From Streptococcus sp. NPS 308 (GTDB lineage: Bacteria; Bacillota; Bacilli; Lactobacillales; Streptococcaceae): 64,000 nt of DNA. Every line of letters begins with the position of its first letter. The stretch's first letter is position 1. The stretch is taken from positions 252,001-316,000 of the forward strand of contig NZ_AP017652.1 of the NCBI RefSeq assembly GCF_002355895.1, written 5' to 3'. Shown piece by piece: positions 10,042 to 18,873 of this stretch. A program made the position numbers and the translations under genes. Below the pieces are notes generated by a model that saw only the letters and a list, made by a program, of their open reading frames with translations, was not told where the DNA came from and did no database searches.

Positions 10042-11427
10042 ATGGAAGTCAAAGCTGTTTTTTTTGATATCGATGGAACGCTAGTCAACGATCGTAAGAG
10101 TGTTTTGAAATCCACTAAGGACGCAATTCGGATCGTGAAAGAACAAGGGGTGCTTGTTGGAGTGGCGACAGGACGGGGACCTTTCTTTGTCAAGGAATTG
10201 ATGGAAGACTTGGACTTGGATTTTGCAGTGACCTACAACGGCCAATACATCTTTAATAAAGAAAAGGTGCTCTTTGCTAGTCCGATTGCTAAGTCAAGTC
10301 TACGCCAACTGATTGCTTATGCTAAAAAGGAGCGTAAAGAAATCGCTCTTGGAACGGAGCATGCAGTAGTTGGCTCTAAAATTATGTCCTTTGGTCTTGG
10401 ATCCTTTTCACAGCTGGTGAGCCGTTTTATCCCGACTGTCTTAACAAGAACCGTTAGCCGTTCCTTTAATCGAATGGTTAGCAAGGCAGTCCCTCAAAAG
10501 GAAGATGACCTGCTTCGTTTGATAAATGAGCCAATCTATCAAGTGTTAATGCTGATGACTCCAGAAGAATCTGAGAAAGCTGCCAGTGATTTTGAAGATT
10601 TGAAATTGACTCGAAGCAATCCTTTCGCAGCAGATATCATCAACCAAGGGAATTCAAAATTAGAAGGCATTCGCCTAATTGGGAAAGAATATGGTTTCGA
10701 CCTCAACCAAGTCATGGCCTTCGGAGATTCAGACAATGACCTGGAAATGTTGGCGGGTGTCGGCATGTCTGTGGCTATGGGAAATGGCAGTAACAGCGTC
10801 AAAGAGGTTGCCAAACACATCACTGCAAGTAACCAACAAGATGGTATCCACAAGGCACTCGAACATTTTGGTGTTTTAGCAGCAGAAAAGGTATTTGTTA
10901 GTCGGGACTACCACTTCAATAAAGTCAAAACCTTCCACCACATGATGGATGAACGAACCCAAGAAGAACCACGGGCCTGGGATGTTGAAGGAGCAACCCA
11001 CCGTGCAGACTTTAAAATTGAAGAATTAGTAGAGTTTGTTCGTGCAGCAAGTTCTTCAGAGGAAGAATTCCAGCAGTCGCTTGCAAGTATGCACGAGGCG
11101 ATTGATAAAGCTGCAGAGAAAGTGGTGAAAAAGACACCGGCCCAAAAAGATTTGATTGGGCAAGTTGATGCCTTGATTGATACTCTCTACTTTACCTATG
11201 GTAGCTTTGTCTTGATGGGAGTAGATCCGGAACGTATCTTTGATATTGTTCACGAGGCGAATATGGGGAAAATGTTCCCTGATGGAAAAGCTCATTTTGA
11301 TCCAGTTACACATAAAATTTTAAAACCAGATGACTGGGATGAGCATTATGCCCCAGAAGCTGCGATTCGAAAAGAGATCCAACGCCAGATGAAGGCCTAT
11401 GAGCGCCACAAAGAAAAACAGAAATAA
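10042..11427 (+). CDS. Cof-type HAD hydrolase fused to a MazG/PRA-PH-like domain
   Basis: Residues 1-275 form a Cof-type HAD-IIB phosphatase: nucleophile motif FFDIDGTL (about 7-14), late Mg2+ motif FGDSDNDLEML (about 228-238). The C-terminal 160 residues carry an all-alpha segment with a VDALIDTLYFTYGSF core and EANMGKM, resembling the MazG/phosphoribosyl-ATP pyrophosphohydrolase superfamily that hydrolyses nucleotide pyrophosphates. The product is 461 residues, well above the 260-290 of simple Cof proteins. The substrate is unknown; the fusion suggests consecutive diphosphate and monophosphate hydrolysis of a nucleotide or sugar nucleotide, which is inference. A TGGTATAAT promoter lies about 40 nt upstream. 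Confidence 0.82.
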   Translation: MEVKAVFFDIDGTLVNDRKSVLKSTKDAIRIVKEQGVLVGVATGRGPFFVKELMEDLDLDFAVTYNGQYIFNKEKVLFASPIAKSSLRQLIAYAKKERKEIALGTEHAVVGSKIMSFGLGSFSQLVSRFIPTVLTRTVSRSFNRMVSKAVPQKEDDLLRLINEPIYQVLMLMTPEESEKAASDFEDLKLTRSNPFAADIINQGNSKLEGIRLIGKEYGFDLNQVMAFGDSDNDLEMLAGVGMSVAMGNGSNSVKEVAKHITASNQQDGIHKALEHFGVLAAEKVFVSRDYHFNKVKTFHHMMDERTQEEPRAWDVEGATHRADFKIEELVEFVRAASSSEEEFQQSLASMHEAIDKAAEKVVKKTPAQKDLIGQVDALIDTLYFTYGSFVLMGVDPERIFDIVHEANMGKMFPDGKAHFDPVTHKILKPDDWDEHYAPEAAIRKEIQRQMKAYERHKEKQK

Positions 11428-11432
11428 GTCAT

Positions 11433-11461
11433 AAAAAAAGGAGCTCCGTGCTCCTTTTTTT
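11433..11461. terminator. Bidirectional terminator between convergent genes
   Basis: AAAAAAAGGAGC and GCTCCTTTTTT flank a TCCGT loop. The A and T tracts let it act for the HAD gene and for the stress-protein gene on the other strand. Confidence 0.85.
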
Positions 11462-11465
11462 ATGA

Positions 11466-11918
11466 TTACAATGTTTTTTCACTTTCTCTCACGACCAGCA
11501 AGTCGACTTTCGCATGACGGAGAATGTACTCAGATGAAGAGCCAACCAAGAGGCGTTCAAAGGCATTGAGCCCTGTTGCACCAACGAGAATCAGATCGAC
11601 ATTTTCTGCGTCTGGAATAGTACGGGCAAGGAGGGTTTTTGGATTTCCCATTTCGATGACGATGTGAATATCGGTCACACCAGCATCTCTTGCGCGCTTT
11701 TCGTACTCCTTCATCAGACTTTCAGCATCGACTTGGAGTTCTTCGTAAACTTCAGCATCAAAGGTAGACACGCTTTGAAGAGCGCGTGTGTCAATAACAT
11801 GGGCAATGGTGAGCTTGGATTCGTTACGTAGAGCAGTGTAAACACCTTTGACGAAAGCCAAGTCCGCTTCTTTAGAACCATCAATTGCGACCATAACATT
11901 TTGGTAACGTTGTGCCAT
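11466..11918 (-). CDS. Universal stress protein (UspA family, ATP-binding type)
   Basis: The start is placed at the ATG at 11918 because AGGAGG precedes it by 7 nt; an in-frame upstream ATG at 11996 lies in the promoter. The product is 150 residues. The N-terminus YQNVMVAIDGSKEA and the C-terminal GATGLNAFERLLVGSSSE fit the G-x2-G-x9-G-S motif of ATP-binding Usp proteins. Members bind ATP and aid survival under starvation or stress. The promoter carries an upstream cre-like site, so CcpA-dependent control is likely. Confidence 0.88.
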   Translation of the reverse strand: MAQRYQNVMVAIDGSKEADLAFVKGVYTALRNESKLTIAHVIDTRALQSVSTFDAEVYEELQVDAESLMKEYEKRARDAGVTDIHIVIEMGNPKTLLARTIPDAENVDLILVGATGLNAFERLLVGSSSEYILRHAKVDLLVVRESEKTL

Positions 11919-11948
11919 AATGAAACCTCCTGAAATTTTCTTACTGTT

Positions 11949-11999
11949 ATTGTAACCCTTTTCATTAAAGAAGTAAAGCAAAAAATGTAAACGCATTCA
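11949..11999 (-). promoter_or_regulatory. Promoter and upstream cre site of the universal stress gene
   Basis: On the minus strand TTTACT (11977-11972), a 17-nt spacer and TACAAT (11954-11949) form the promoter. The site TGTAAACGCATTCA (11986-11999 on the plus strand) fits the cre consensus TGNAANCGNNNNCA at every fixed base. It lies just upstream of the -35, the usual position for CcpA activation. Confidence 0.65.
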
Positions 12000-12259
12000 A
12001 AAGATTCAGCTTTGCCAAACTTGAATCTTTATGGAGTCACTTTATGGAAATAGGGTCTATGAAATATAAAAAATTATTTACCTCTATCCCTGGATAATCT
12101 ATTTTAGGACAAATGAGACTTTGTTAGATCTGCTTTTCTTCCATTGGTATGATTTTTAGCAAGGTTTTACTAATTTGGATTTATAGACCTTTCAGAAAAC
12201 TTGTCGCATGGCCTGTCTAGTGGTATAATGTTACTATCCTGATGAATTGAGGAAAAAAG
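12000..12259. other. Intergenic region upstream of the aminotransferase gene
   Basis: About 260 nt without a supported gene. It holds the promoter of the aminotransferase gene, a TGGTATAAT extended -10 at about 12222-12230, with a 30-nt leader and a GAGGAA ribosome site. No known RNA element or repeat was recognised in the rest. Confidence 0.5.
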
Positions 12260-13474
12260 ATGAAAGAATTTAACAAGTCTAGTAAGTTAGAGCATGTGGC
12301 TTATGATATTCGTGGTCCGGTTTTGGAAGAAGCCATGCGGATGCGCGCAAATGGTGAAAAGATTTTGCGTCTAAATACAGGGAATCCTGCTGAATTTGGT
12401 TTTACAGCACCTGATGAAGTCATTCATGATTTGATTATGAATGCGCGTGATAGTGAAGGTTACTCTGATTCCAAGGGTATTTTTTCGGCGCGTAAGGCTA
12501 TTATGCAGTATTGCCAACTGAAAAAATTTCCAAACGTAGGCATCGACGACATCTACCTAGGTAACGGTGTCAGTGAGCTGATTGTTATGTCCATGCAAGG
12601 GCTTTTGGACAATGGTGATGAGGTCTTGGTACCTATGCCAGACTATCCTCTCTGGACGGCTGCTGTCAGCTTGGCTGGAGGAAATGCTGTTCACTATATC
12701 TGTGATGAAGAAGCAGAATGGTACCCTGATCTGGACGATATTAAATCTAAGATTAGCTCTAATACCAAGGCTATTGTCCTTATCAATCCAAATAACCCAA
12801 CGGGAGCTCTCTATCCTAAAGAACTCTTGTTGGATATTATTGAGATTGCTCGTCAAAACGATTTGATCATCTTTGCGGACGAAATCTACGACCGCATGGT
12901 AATGGATGGACATGTGCATACGCCTGTGGCGAGCTTGGCACCAGATGTCTTCTGTGTCAGCATGAATGGTCTATCAAAATCTCACCGTATCGCTGGTTTT
13001 CGTGTAGGATGGATGGTCTTGTCTGGTCCTAAGCACCATGTCAAGGGCTATATCGAAGGGCTCAATATGCTGTCCAATATGCGTCTTTGCTCTAACGTTT
13101 TGGCCCAGCAAGTCGTACAAACATCACTAGGTGGGCACCAGTCAGTGGATGAATTGCTCCTTCCTGGTGGACGGATTTACGAGCAAAGAAACTTCATTTA
13201 CAATGCTATCCAAGATATCCCAGGTTTGTCTGCGGTCAAGCCTAAGGCGGGTCTTTATATCTTCCCTAAAATTGACCATAATATGTACCGCATCGATGAT
13301 GATGAGCAGTTTGTTCTCAATTTCTTGAAACAAGAAAAGGTTCTTTTGGTTCATGGTCGTGGTTTTAACTGGAAGGAACCAGACCATTTCCGTATCGTTT
13401 ACCTTCCTCGTGTGGATGAATTGGCACAAATCCAAGAAAAGATGACTCGTTTCTTGAAACAGTATCGTAGATAG
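12260..13474 (+). CDS. Class I PLP-dependent aminotransferase (AlaT-like)
   Basis: Class I/II fold-type I aminotransferase of 404 residues. The PLP-binding lysine lies in GLSKSHRIAGFRVGW (about residues 239-253), preceded by NPNNPTGA (about 177-184) and ADEIYDRM (about 211-218). The substrate arginine is in the C-terminal FRIVYLP. The overall layout and N-terminal KLEHVAYDIRGPV resemble AlaT, which transfers amino groups between alanine/pyruvate and glutamate/2-oxoglutarate; the exact substrate is inferred. The gene is monocistronic with its own promoter. Confidence 0.85.
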   Translation: MKEFNKSSKLEHVAYDIRGPVLEEAMRMRANGEKILRLNTGNPAEFGFTAPDEVIHDLIMNARDSEGYSDSKGIFSARKAIMQYCQLKKFPNVGIDDIYLGNGVSELIVMSMQGLLDNGDEVLVPMPDYPLWTAAVSLAGGNAVHYICDEEAEWYPDLDDIKSKISSNTKAIVLINPNNPTGALYPKELLLDIIEIARQNDLIIFADEIYDRMVMDGHVHTPVASLAPDVFCVSMNGLSKSHRIAGFRVGWMVLSGPKHHVKGYIEGLNMLSNMRLCSNVLAQQVVQTSLGGHQSVDELLLPGGRIYEQRNFIYNAIQDIPGLSAVKPKAGLYIFPKIDHNMYRIDDDEQFVLNFLKQEKVLLVHGRGFNWKEPDHFRIVYLPRVDELAQIQEKMTRFLKQYRR

Positions 13475-13515
13475 GGCTTTCATAGGAAAAGCTAGAAAAC
13501 ATTTGCTTGGAGCTA

Positions 13516-13544
13516 TTGACAAAAGTGGCAGAATCAGATAGAAT
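13516..13544 (+). promoter_or_regulatory. rpmH promoter
   Basis: A perfect TTGACA (13516-13521), a 17-nt spacer and TAGAAT (13539-13544). The start near 13551 gives a leader of about 68 nt that can fold through TTTAG / CTAAA (about 13556-13587). Confidence 0.8.
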
Positions 13545-13618
13545 AGTAAAGTATGTTTAGTAACTGATCACTTTATAGCCGGCTAAACGAATACAAAATC
13601 TATGAGGAGGTATTCATC

Positions 13619-13753
13619 GTGAAACGTACTTATCAACCAAGTAAACTTCGTCGTGCGCGCAAACACGGATTCCGTAACCGTATGTCAACTAAAAACGGTC
13701 GTCGCGTATTGGCAGCTCGTCGTCGTAAAGGACGCAAAGTTTTGGCTGCTTAA
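13619..13753 (+). CDS. rpmH: 50S ribosomal protein L34
   Basis: This small gene of 44 codons encodes a very basic protein beginning [18 protein letters not shown] and ending GRKVLAA, the canonical L34 sequence. It uses a GTG start 7 nt after GAGGAGG. L34 is part of the 50S subunit. The usual rnpA-yidC neighbours of rpmH are not adjacent here; the gene stands alone with a strong promoter and terminator. Confidence 0.97.
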
Positions 13754-13773
13754 TCCAAACGAATTCAACAAAG

Positions 13774-13812
13774 AAGTCAGTAGGAACTCGAGTCTACTGG
13801 CTTTTCTTTTTT
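13774..13812 (+). terminator. rpmH terminator
   Basis: AAGTCAGTAG pairs with CTACTGGCTT around a 10-nt loop, followed by TTCTTTTTT. Confidence 0.8.
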
Positions 13813-13896
13813 CCTATAATATTAGTCTGTAAATACTTTATATTTTTGCTGAAATAGTGTATAATATTTCATATACTATAAAAACGGAGAACAGAT

Positions 13897-15861
13897 ATGA
13901 AGAAATCACAAGCCCTTCTACTAGGGGCTGGAATTTTGAGTGCAAGCTTTTTGATGGCAGCTTGTGGCTCAACACAGTCAAATGCTGCAGATAAAACCTA
14001 CTCATATGTATTTGCAAGTAACCCAGATACATTAGACTATATCACTTCAACACGTGGTTCGACCTCTAGTATTACGACAAACTTGATCGATGGTTTGTTG
14101 GAAAATGATAAGTACGGAAACCTCGTCCCTTCTATGGCAGAGTCATGGACAGTATCAAAAGATGGTTTGACCTATACCTATAAAATCCGCCAAGGGGCTA
14201 AGTGGTATACCTCTGAGGGAGAAGAATATGCTGAAGTGACAGCTCATGACTTTGTGACCGGTCTGAAGTATGCAGCTGATAAAAAGGCTGAAAACTTGTA
14301 CTTGGTCCAAGACTCAATCAAAGGTTTGGCAGACTATGTTGAGGGGAAAACATCTGACTTTGAGACTGTTGGAGTCAAGGCTGTGGATGATTATACTCTT
14401 CAATACACTTTGAACAAGCCGGAGTCTTATTGGAATTCGAAGACAACTGGGGGGATTTTGAGCCCTGTGAATGAAGCCTTTTTGAAATCCAAGGGAGATG
14501 ACTTTGGAAGTGTGACGCCTTCTAGCATCCTGTCCAATGGGCCATACTTGTTCAAGTCTTTCACATCAAAATCTTTAATTGAGTTTGAAAAGAACCCTAA
14601 TTACTGGGATAAGGACAATGTGAAGATTGAGAAGGTAAAACTTTCCTTCTATGATGGTTCTGACCAAGATAGTTTGGCTCGAGGATTTTTAGAAGGTAAC
14701 TACACAGACGGACGTATCTTCCCGACAAGTTCTGTTTTTGACCAGCTGAAAAAAGGGAATGAGGATAAGATTACTTATACTCCTCAAAACGCTGTGACCT
14801 TCTATTATCTTTTCAATGTCAACCGTCAAAGTTACAATCAAACCATGAAACAGACGGATAAAGAAAAGACGGATTCACGTCTAGCTATGCAAAATAAAGA
14901 TTTCCGTCAGGCGATTAACTTTGCCTTTGACCGTCATGCCTACGCTGCGCAGACAAATGGAGAAGATGGAGCTGACCGTATTCTTCGAAACACAGTCACA
15001 CCGAGCAACTTTGTTCAAATCGGTGGCAAAAACTTCGGGGATGCTGTCAATGAAAAGATAGTCAACTATGGTACAGAGTGGTCAAATATCAATCTGAACG
15101 ACGCGCAACCTGCCTTCTTGAATGTTGATAAAGCCAAGGCAGAATTCGCTAAAGCCAAAGAAAGTTTGCAGGCAGAAGGTGCTACCTTCCCGATCCATTT
15201 AGATATGTTGGTTGACCAGACTGCTAAGTTAGACGTACAGCAAGCAAGTTCTTTCAAGCAGACAGTTGAAGAAACACTTGGATCAGACAATATTGTTATC
15301 GATGTGATTCAATTGTCTCCAGACGAGAAAGACAATGCAACCTTCTTTGCTGACACAGCTGAACAAAAGGACTATGACATCGATATCTCAGGCTGGAGCG
15401 GAGATTACTCTGATCCTAAGACCTATCTTGACCTCTTGGATCCAGAATCTGGTTCTCAGTTAAAAAATCTTGGTTTGACCCCAGGAAAAGACAATGATGT
15501 CAAGGAAAAAATTGATCTATCTACCTATAAGAAGTTGTTGGATACGGCCGAGAATGAGGTTGAAAATACTCAGGCTCGCTATGAAAAATTTGCTGAAGTT
15601 CAAGCTTGGCTAACAGATAGTGCTCTTTTCCTACCCGTTCAAAGCGGTGGAGCCAATCCAATCTTCCGTAAGACTGTACCATTCACAGGAGCCTTCTCAT
15701 TTGTCGGACACAAAGGGGATGCGGACAACTACAAATATGTCGAGTTGCAAAAGGAGCCCGTAACTGCGAAACAGTATCAAGAGCTTTATGAAAAATGGCA
15801 GAAAGAAAAAGCTGAATCCAACAAAAAAGCTCAAGAAGATTTAGCTAACCATATTCAATGA
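13897..15861 (+). CDS. Oligopeptide-binding lipoprotein, AmiA/AliA/AliB family (orphan)
   Basis: The 654-residue SBP_bac_5-family protein has a lipoprotein signal peptide ending in the lipobox LMAAC (Cys23). It shares the family body SYVFASNPDTLDY, YTYKIRQGAKWYTSEGEEY, FDRHAYAAQ and the C-terminal EKWQKEK with AmiA at 39901, so the two are paralogues. The family captures oligopeptides for the AmiCDEF permease. No permease genes are next to it; in pneumococci AliA and AliB likewise are orphan receptors feeding AmiCDEF, and the same is inferred here. Promoter with TATAAT at 13860-13865. Confidence 0.9.
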   Translation: MKKSQALLLGAGILSASFLMAACGSTQSNAADKTYSYVFASNPDTLDYITSTRGSTSSITTNLIDGLLENDKYGNLVPSMAESWTVSKDGLTYTYKIRQGAKWYTSEGEEYAEVTAHDFVTGLKYAADKKAENLYLVQDSIKGLADYVEGKTSDFETVGVKAVDDYTLQYTLNKPESYWNSKTTGGILSPVNEAFLKSKGDDFGSVTPSSILSNGPYLFKSFTSKSLIEFEKNPNYWDKDNVKIEKVKLSFYDGSDQDSLARGFLEGNYTDGRIFPTSSVFDQLKKGNEDKITYTPQNAVTFYYLFNVNRQSYNQTMKQTDKEKTDSRLAMQNKDFRQAINFAFDRHAYAAQTNGEDGADRILRNTVTPSNFVQIGGKNFGDAVNEKIVNYGTEWSNINLNDAQPAFLNVDKAKAEFAKAKESLQAEGATFPIHLDMLVDQTAKLDVQQASSFKQTVEETLGSDNIVIDVIQLSPDEKDNATFFADTAEQKDYDIDISGWSGDYSDPKTYLDLLDPESGSQLKNLGLTPGKDNDVKEKIDLSTYKKLLDTAENEVENTQARYEKFAEVQAWLTDSALFLPVQSGGANPIFRKTVPFTGAFSFVGHKGDADNYKYVELQKEPVTAKQYQELYEKWQKEKAESNKKAQEDLANHIQ

Positions 15862-15886
15862 TATTCCTAGTCATGCTTTTCAGTTA

Positions 15887-16036
15887 ATACTCTTCGAAAA
15901 TCTCTTCAAACCACGTCAGCTTCACCTTGCTGTAGGTATGTTACTGACTTCGTCAGTTTCATCTACGACCTCAAAGCAGTGCTTTGAGCAGCCTGCGACT
16001 AGCTTCCTAGTTTGCTCTTTGATTTTCATTGAGTAT
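15887..16036. repeat. BOX element (boxA-boxB-boxC)
   Basis: This is a 150-bp BOX repeat of the pneumococcal type. boxA starts ATACTCTTCGAAAATC, one boxB begins near TACTGACTTCGTCAG, and boxC ends GATTTTCATTGAGTAT. The outer ends form an imperfect terminal inverted repeat. It lies in the intergenic region after the oligopeptide-binding gene and before a bidirectional terminator. BOX elements are small non-autonomous repeats that can alter expression of neighbouring genes. Confidence 0.92.
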
Positions 16037-16060
16037 AAGCATAGTGACTGGATTCAGAAA

Positions 16061-16100
16061 AAGGCCTTACCAGATACTTATTGGTTCTGGTAGGGCCTCT
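16061..16100. terminator. Bidirectional terminator
   Basis: AGGCC-TTACCAGA pairs with TCTGGTA-GGGCCT, between the convergent oligopeptide-binding gene and the K+ importer gene. Confidence 0.7.
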
Positions 16101-16103
16101 TCT

Positions 16104-17948
16104 TTATTCTTTTAAGTGATAAGAGTAACTAGCGATAACGACGTCTTCATGCCATCTGAGAGCGTATTTTAGTTTGAGGCTCATTTGATTGTGCAGGATA
16201 TTTTGCCAAGGCTTGTTAGGAATAAACTGTGGGACAAGGACTGTAACGGTGTAGTTTTTTTGCTTAGCTTCTTGGGCGATTCGTTTGACATACTTAACGC
16301 TAGGGGTGATGATGTCGCGGTAGCTAGTATTGATATTCTTCAGAGTGATATTTGGGAAGTAATCGGCAAATTCCTGAAGAATTTCTTGGTCTTTTTCAGC
16401 CGTTTCTTTAGTAGAAATGTGCATGGCTAACACTTCGTCACCGATACTTTGAGCGTAGTTAATGGCTCCGACACTTACTCGAGTGACATTTCCTACTAGG
16501 ACGAGAACCAGATTGCCATCGTAGGTGCGTTTTTCGATTCCTTCATAGAGTCGCAGTTGTTGGGCTACTTTTTGGTAATGACTGTGAATTGCCAAGAAGA
16601 GTAGGGTGAGTACGAGAATAATCGGGAAGAAAGGCCAGATATCACTGAGACGGAAAAAGAGCAGGATTAGTACAATCGCGTAGCAAATGATAGCTCCAAG
16701 GATATTGGCAAGGGCAGGTTTTAAGAAATTTGCCCCTTTTTCTTTTTTCCAATGGCGAATCATCCCAGTCTGAGAAAGGGCAAAGGGAACGAAGACCCCG
16801 ATAGTATAAAGGGGAATCAAACGTTCGGTATTGCCATTAAAAATGAGAAGAAGAATCATAGCCCCAAAAGCCAGAGTTAAAATTCCATTAGAGTAGCCTA
16901 GGCGGTCTCCTTTTTCCATAAAGAGATGGGGCATGTATTTGTTTTTAGCCATATTGTAAGCTAGCATAGGGAAGGCTGAAAAGCCAGTATTTGCAGCTAC
17001 GGCTAAAATCAAGGCTGTGGAGAATTGGAAGATATAATAGCCAAGGTGACCTAAGAAGGAATTACCAAGGATGCCTTGAGCCATCTGTGAAAGAATAGTT
17101 TCTCCGTGTTGAGGCATAATCCCCATCCAGTAGTTTAGGAAGGTAATGCCTGCAAAAAGAAAACCTAAAATCAGTGACATAATGGTCAAGGTTTGAGCGG
17201 CATTCTTTTCTTTTGGAGCCTTGAAAAAGGGAACGGCATTTGAAATAGCTTCAACCCCAGTGAGAGAGGCTGATCCGCTGGTAAAAGCTCTTAGAATGAG
17301 AACGATAGACAGGCTCGGAACAGCATGCCCAATAGGTGAAGTTGCCTGATAGCTGAGAGCACCTGTCACTAGTTGAAAGATTCCATAGAGCAAGAGAAAG
17401 ACAGTGCTGATGATAAAGAGATAGACAGGAATCATTAGTGAGCTGGCAGATTCTTTCAATCCTCTTAAATTCAAGAGCATGAGCAGGCAGACTAGGAAAA
17501 TAGAGATATGAAGATTATAAGGATGGAGGGCAGGTATGGCTGCTGTAATAGCATCAGCTCCAGAAGCGACGGATACGGCTACGGTCAGCATATAGTCAAC
17601 AAGGAGGCTACCACCAGCAATCAAGCCTAGTTCGGGAGAGAGGTTTTCCCGAGTGACCATATAAGCCCCTCCACCTTGAGGATAGGCGTGTATGATTTGA
17701 CGATAGGAAATGGTCAAACTAGCGAGGAGTAAGAGGACAAAAATACCGATAGGGAGGCTCCACCAAATAGCGAGAGGAGAGAGGCTAACTAAAACGAGAA
17801 TAACTTGTTCAGGTCCATAGGCAATGGAAGACAGGGCATCACTGGATAACATTGCAAGTGCTTGCATTTTCCCTAATAAGCCCCCTTCGCCGTCTGTGAG
17901 AGACTTGAGTGGCCGACCGATAAAGGTATATTTTAATTTTCTAAACAT
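16104..17948 (-). CDS. KimA-like high-affinity potassium importer (APC/KUP superfamily)
   Basis: The 614-residue protein closely follows B. subtilis KimA (YdaO). The N-terminal GRPLKS, then ALAMLSSDALSSIAYG, SYRQIIHAYPQGGGAY, GGSLLVDYMLTVAVS, SGSASLTGVEAISNAVP and AANTGFSAFP are all in register with that protein. It has 12 membrane segments and a cytosolic C-terminal alpha/beta domain from about residue 460, ending LRWHEDVVIASYSYHLKE. KimA imports K+ with protons and is inhibited by c-di-AMP in Bacillus. The start is set at the ATG at 17948 with AAAGGA before it; an upstream in-frame ATG at 17975 lacks a ribosome site. No c-di-AMP riboswitch is seen upstream. Confidence 0.85.
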   Translation of the reverse strand: MFRKLKYTFIGRPLKSLTDGEGGLLGKMQALAMLSSDALSSIAYGPEQVILVLVSLSPLAIWWSLPIGIFVLLLLASLTISYRQIIHAYPQGGGAYMVTRENLSPELGLIAGGSLLVDYMLTVAVSVASGADAITAAIPALHPYNLHISIFLVCLLMLLNLRGLKESASSLMIPVYLFIISTVFLLLYGIFQLVTGALSYQATSPIGHAVPSLSIVLILRAFTSGSASLTGVEAISNAVPFFKAPKEKNAAQTLTIMSLILGFLFAGITFLNYWMGIMPQHGETILSQMAQGILGNSFLGHLGYYIFQFSTALILAVAANTGFSAFPMLAYNMAKNKYMPHLFMEKGDRLGYSNGILTLAFGAMILLLIFNGNTERLIPLYTIGVFVPFALSQTGMIRHWKKEKGANFLKPALANILGAIICYAIVLILLFFRLSDIWPFFPIILVLTLLFLAIHSHYQKVAQQLRLYEGIEKRTYDGNLVLVLVGNVTRVSVGAINYAQSIGDEVLAMHISTKETAEKDQEILQEFADYFPNITLKNINTSYRDIITPSVKYVKRIAQEAKQKNYTVTVLVPQFIPNKPWQNILHNQMSLKLKYALRWHEDVVIASYSYHLKE

Positions 17949-18099
17949 TTTCTTTTCCTTTACTGAAAATTTCAATAAGTGTTATTATACTGCTTTGAAA
18001 AAAGGCAGTCAAGGGAGAACGATTGGTATTAGAATATTTTTACAAGCCGAGGGATGCTATTTTTGGTATAATAGATGAAAGAAAATGAGGTTAGAAGAG

Positions 18100-18873
18100 A
18101 TGATTTTTGATACGCACACACATTTAAATGTAGAAGAATTTGCAAGACGTGAAGCCGAAGAAATCGCCTTGGCTGCTGAGATGGGTGTGACTCGGATGAA
18201 TATTGTTGGCTTTGACAAGCCGACCATTGAACGGGCCCTAGAGTTGGCAGATGAGTATGAGCAACTCTACGCAACTATTGGCTGGCATCCGACTGAAGCA
18301 GGGACATACACAGACGAGGTCGAAGCTTACTTGCTGGAAAAGTTAAAACATCCCAAAGTTGTTGCCTTGGGTGAGATTGGTTTGGACTATCACTGGATGA
18401 CAGCATCTAAGGAGGTGCAGGAGCAGGTTTTTCGCCGTCAGATTCAGCTGTCTAAGGACTTGGAACTGCCTTTTGTTGTCCATACCCGTGATGCGCTGGA
18501 AGACACCTATGAGATTATTAAAAGTGAGGGCGTTGGTCCTCGTGGCGGCATCATGCATTCATTTTCAGGTTCTTTGGAGTGGGCTGAAAAGTTTGTTGAG
18601 CTTGGCATGACTATTTCCTTCTCAGGAGTGGTGACTTTTAAGAAGGCAACTGACATCCAAGAAGCAGCTAAAGAGTTACCTTTGGACAAGATTTTGGTGG
18701 AAACAGATGCGCCTTACTTAGCACCTGTACCCAAGCGGGGTCGTGAAAATAAAACAGCCTACACTCGCTATGTAGTGGACTTTATCGCCGACTTGCGTGG
18801 TATGACGACAGAAGAGCTAGCGGCGGTAACAACTGCAAATGCAGAACGAATTTTTGGATTGGACAGCAAGTAA
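18100..18873 (+). CDS. tatD: TatD-family metal-dependent DNase
   Basis: TatD-type hydrolases are two-metal TIM-barrel 3'-5' exonucleases. The metal ligands are visible: FDTHTHLN (residues 3-10), GEIGLDYH, HTRDA, MHSFSG and the C-terminal ETDAPYL. The start is placed at ATG 18100, which gives the standard MIFDTHTHLN N-terminus; an in-frame ATG 15 nt upstream is possible. The product is 257 residues. A TGGTATAAT promoter lies at 18064-18072. It heads a run of co-directional genes and overlaps rnmV by 1 nt (TAATG). Confidence 0.9.
   Translation: MIFDTHTHLNVEEFARREAEEIALAAEMGVTRMNIVGFDKPTIERALELADEYEQLYATIGWHPTEAGTYTDEVEAYLLEKLKHPKVVALGEIGLDYHWMTASKEVQEQVFRRQIQLSKDLELPFVVHTRDALEDTYEIIKSEGVGPRGGIMHSFSGSLEWAEKFVELGMTISFSGVVTFKKATDIQEAAKELPLDKILVETDAPYLAPVPKRGRENKTAYTRYVVDFIADLRGMTTEELAAVTTANAERIFGLDSK

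Noticed and set aside
17958..17972. CodY-like sequence near the KimA-like gene start
   Set aside because: It matches about 12 of 15 bases but overlaps the ribosome site and lies in AT-rich sequence where such matches are common.
17949..18060. c-di-AMP (ydaO-type) riboswitch upstream of the KimA-like gene
   Set aside because: The leader is far too short and lacks conserved riboswitch sequence.
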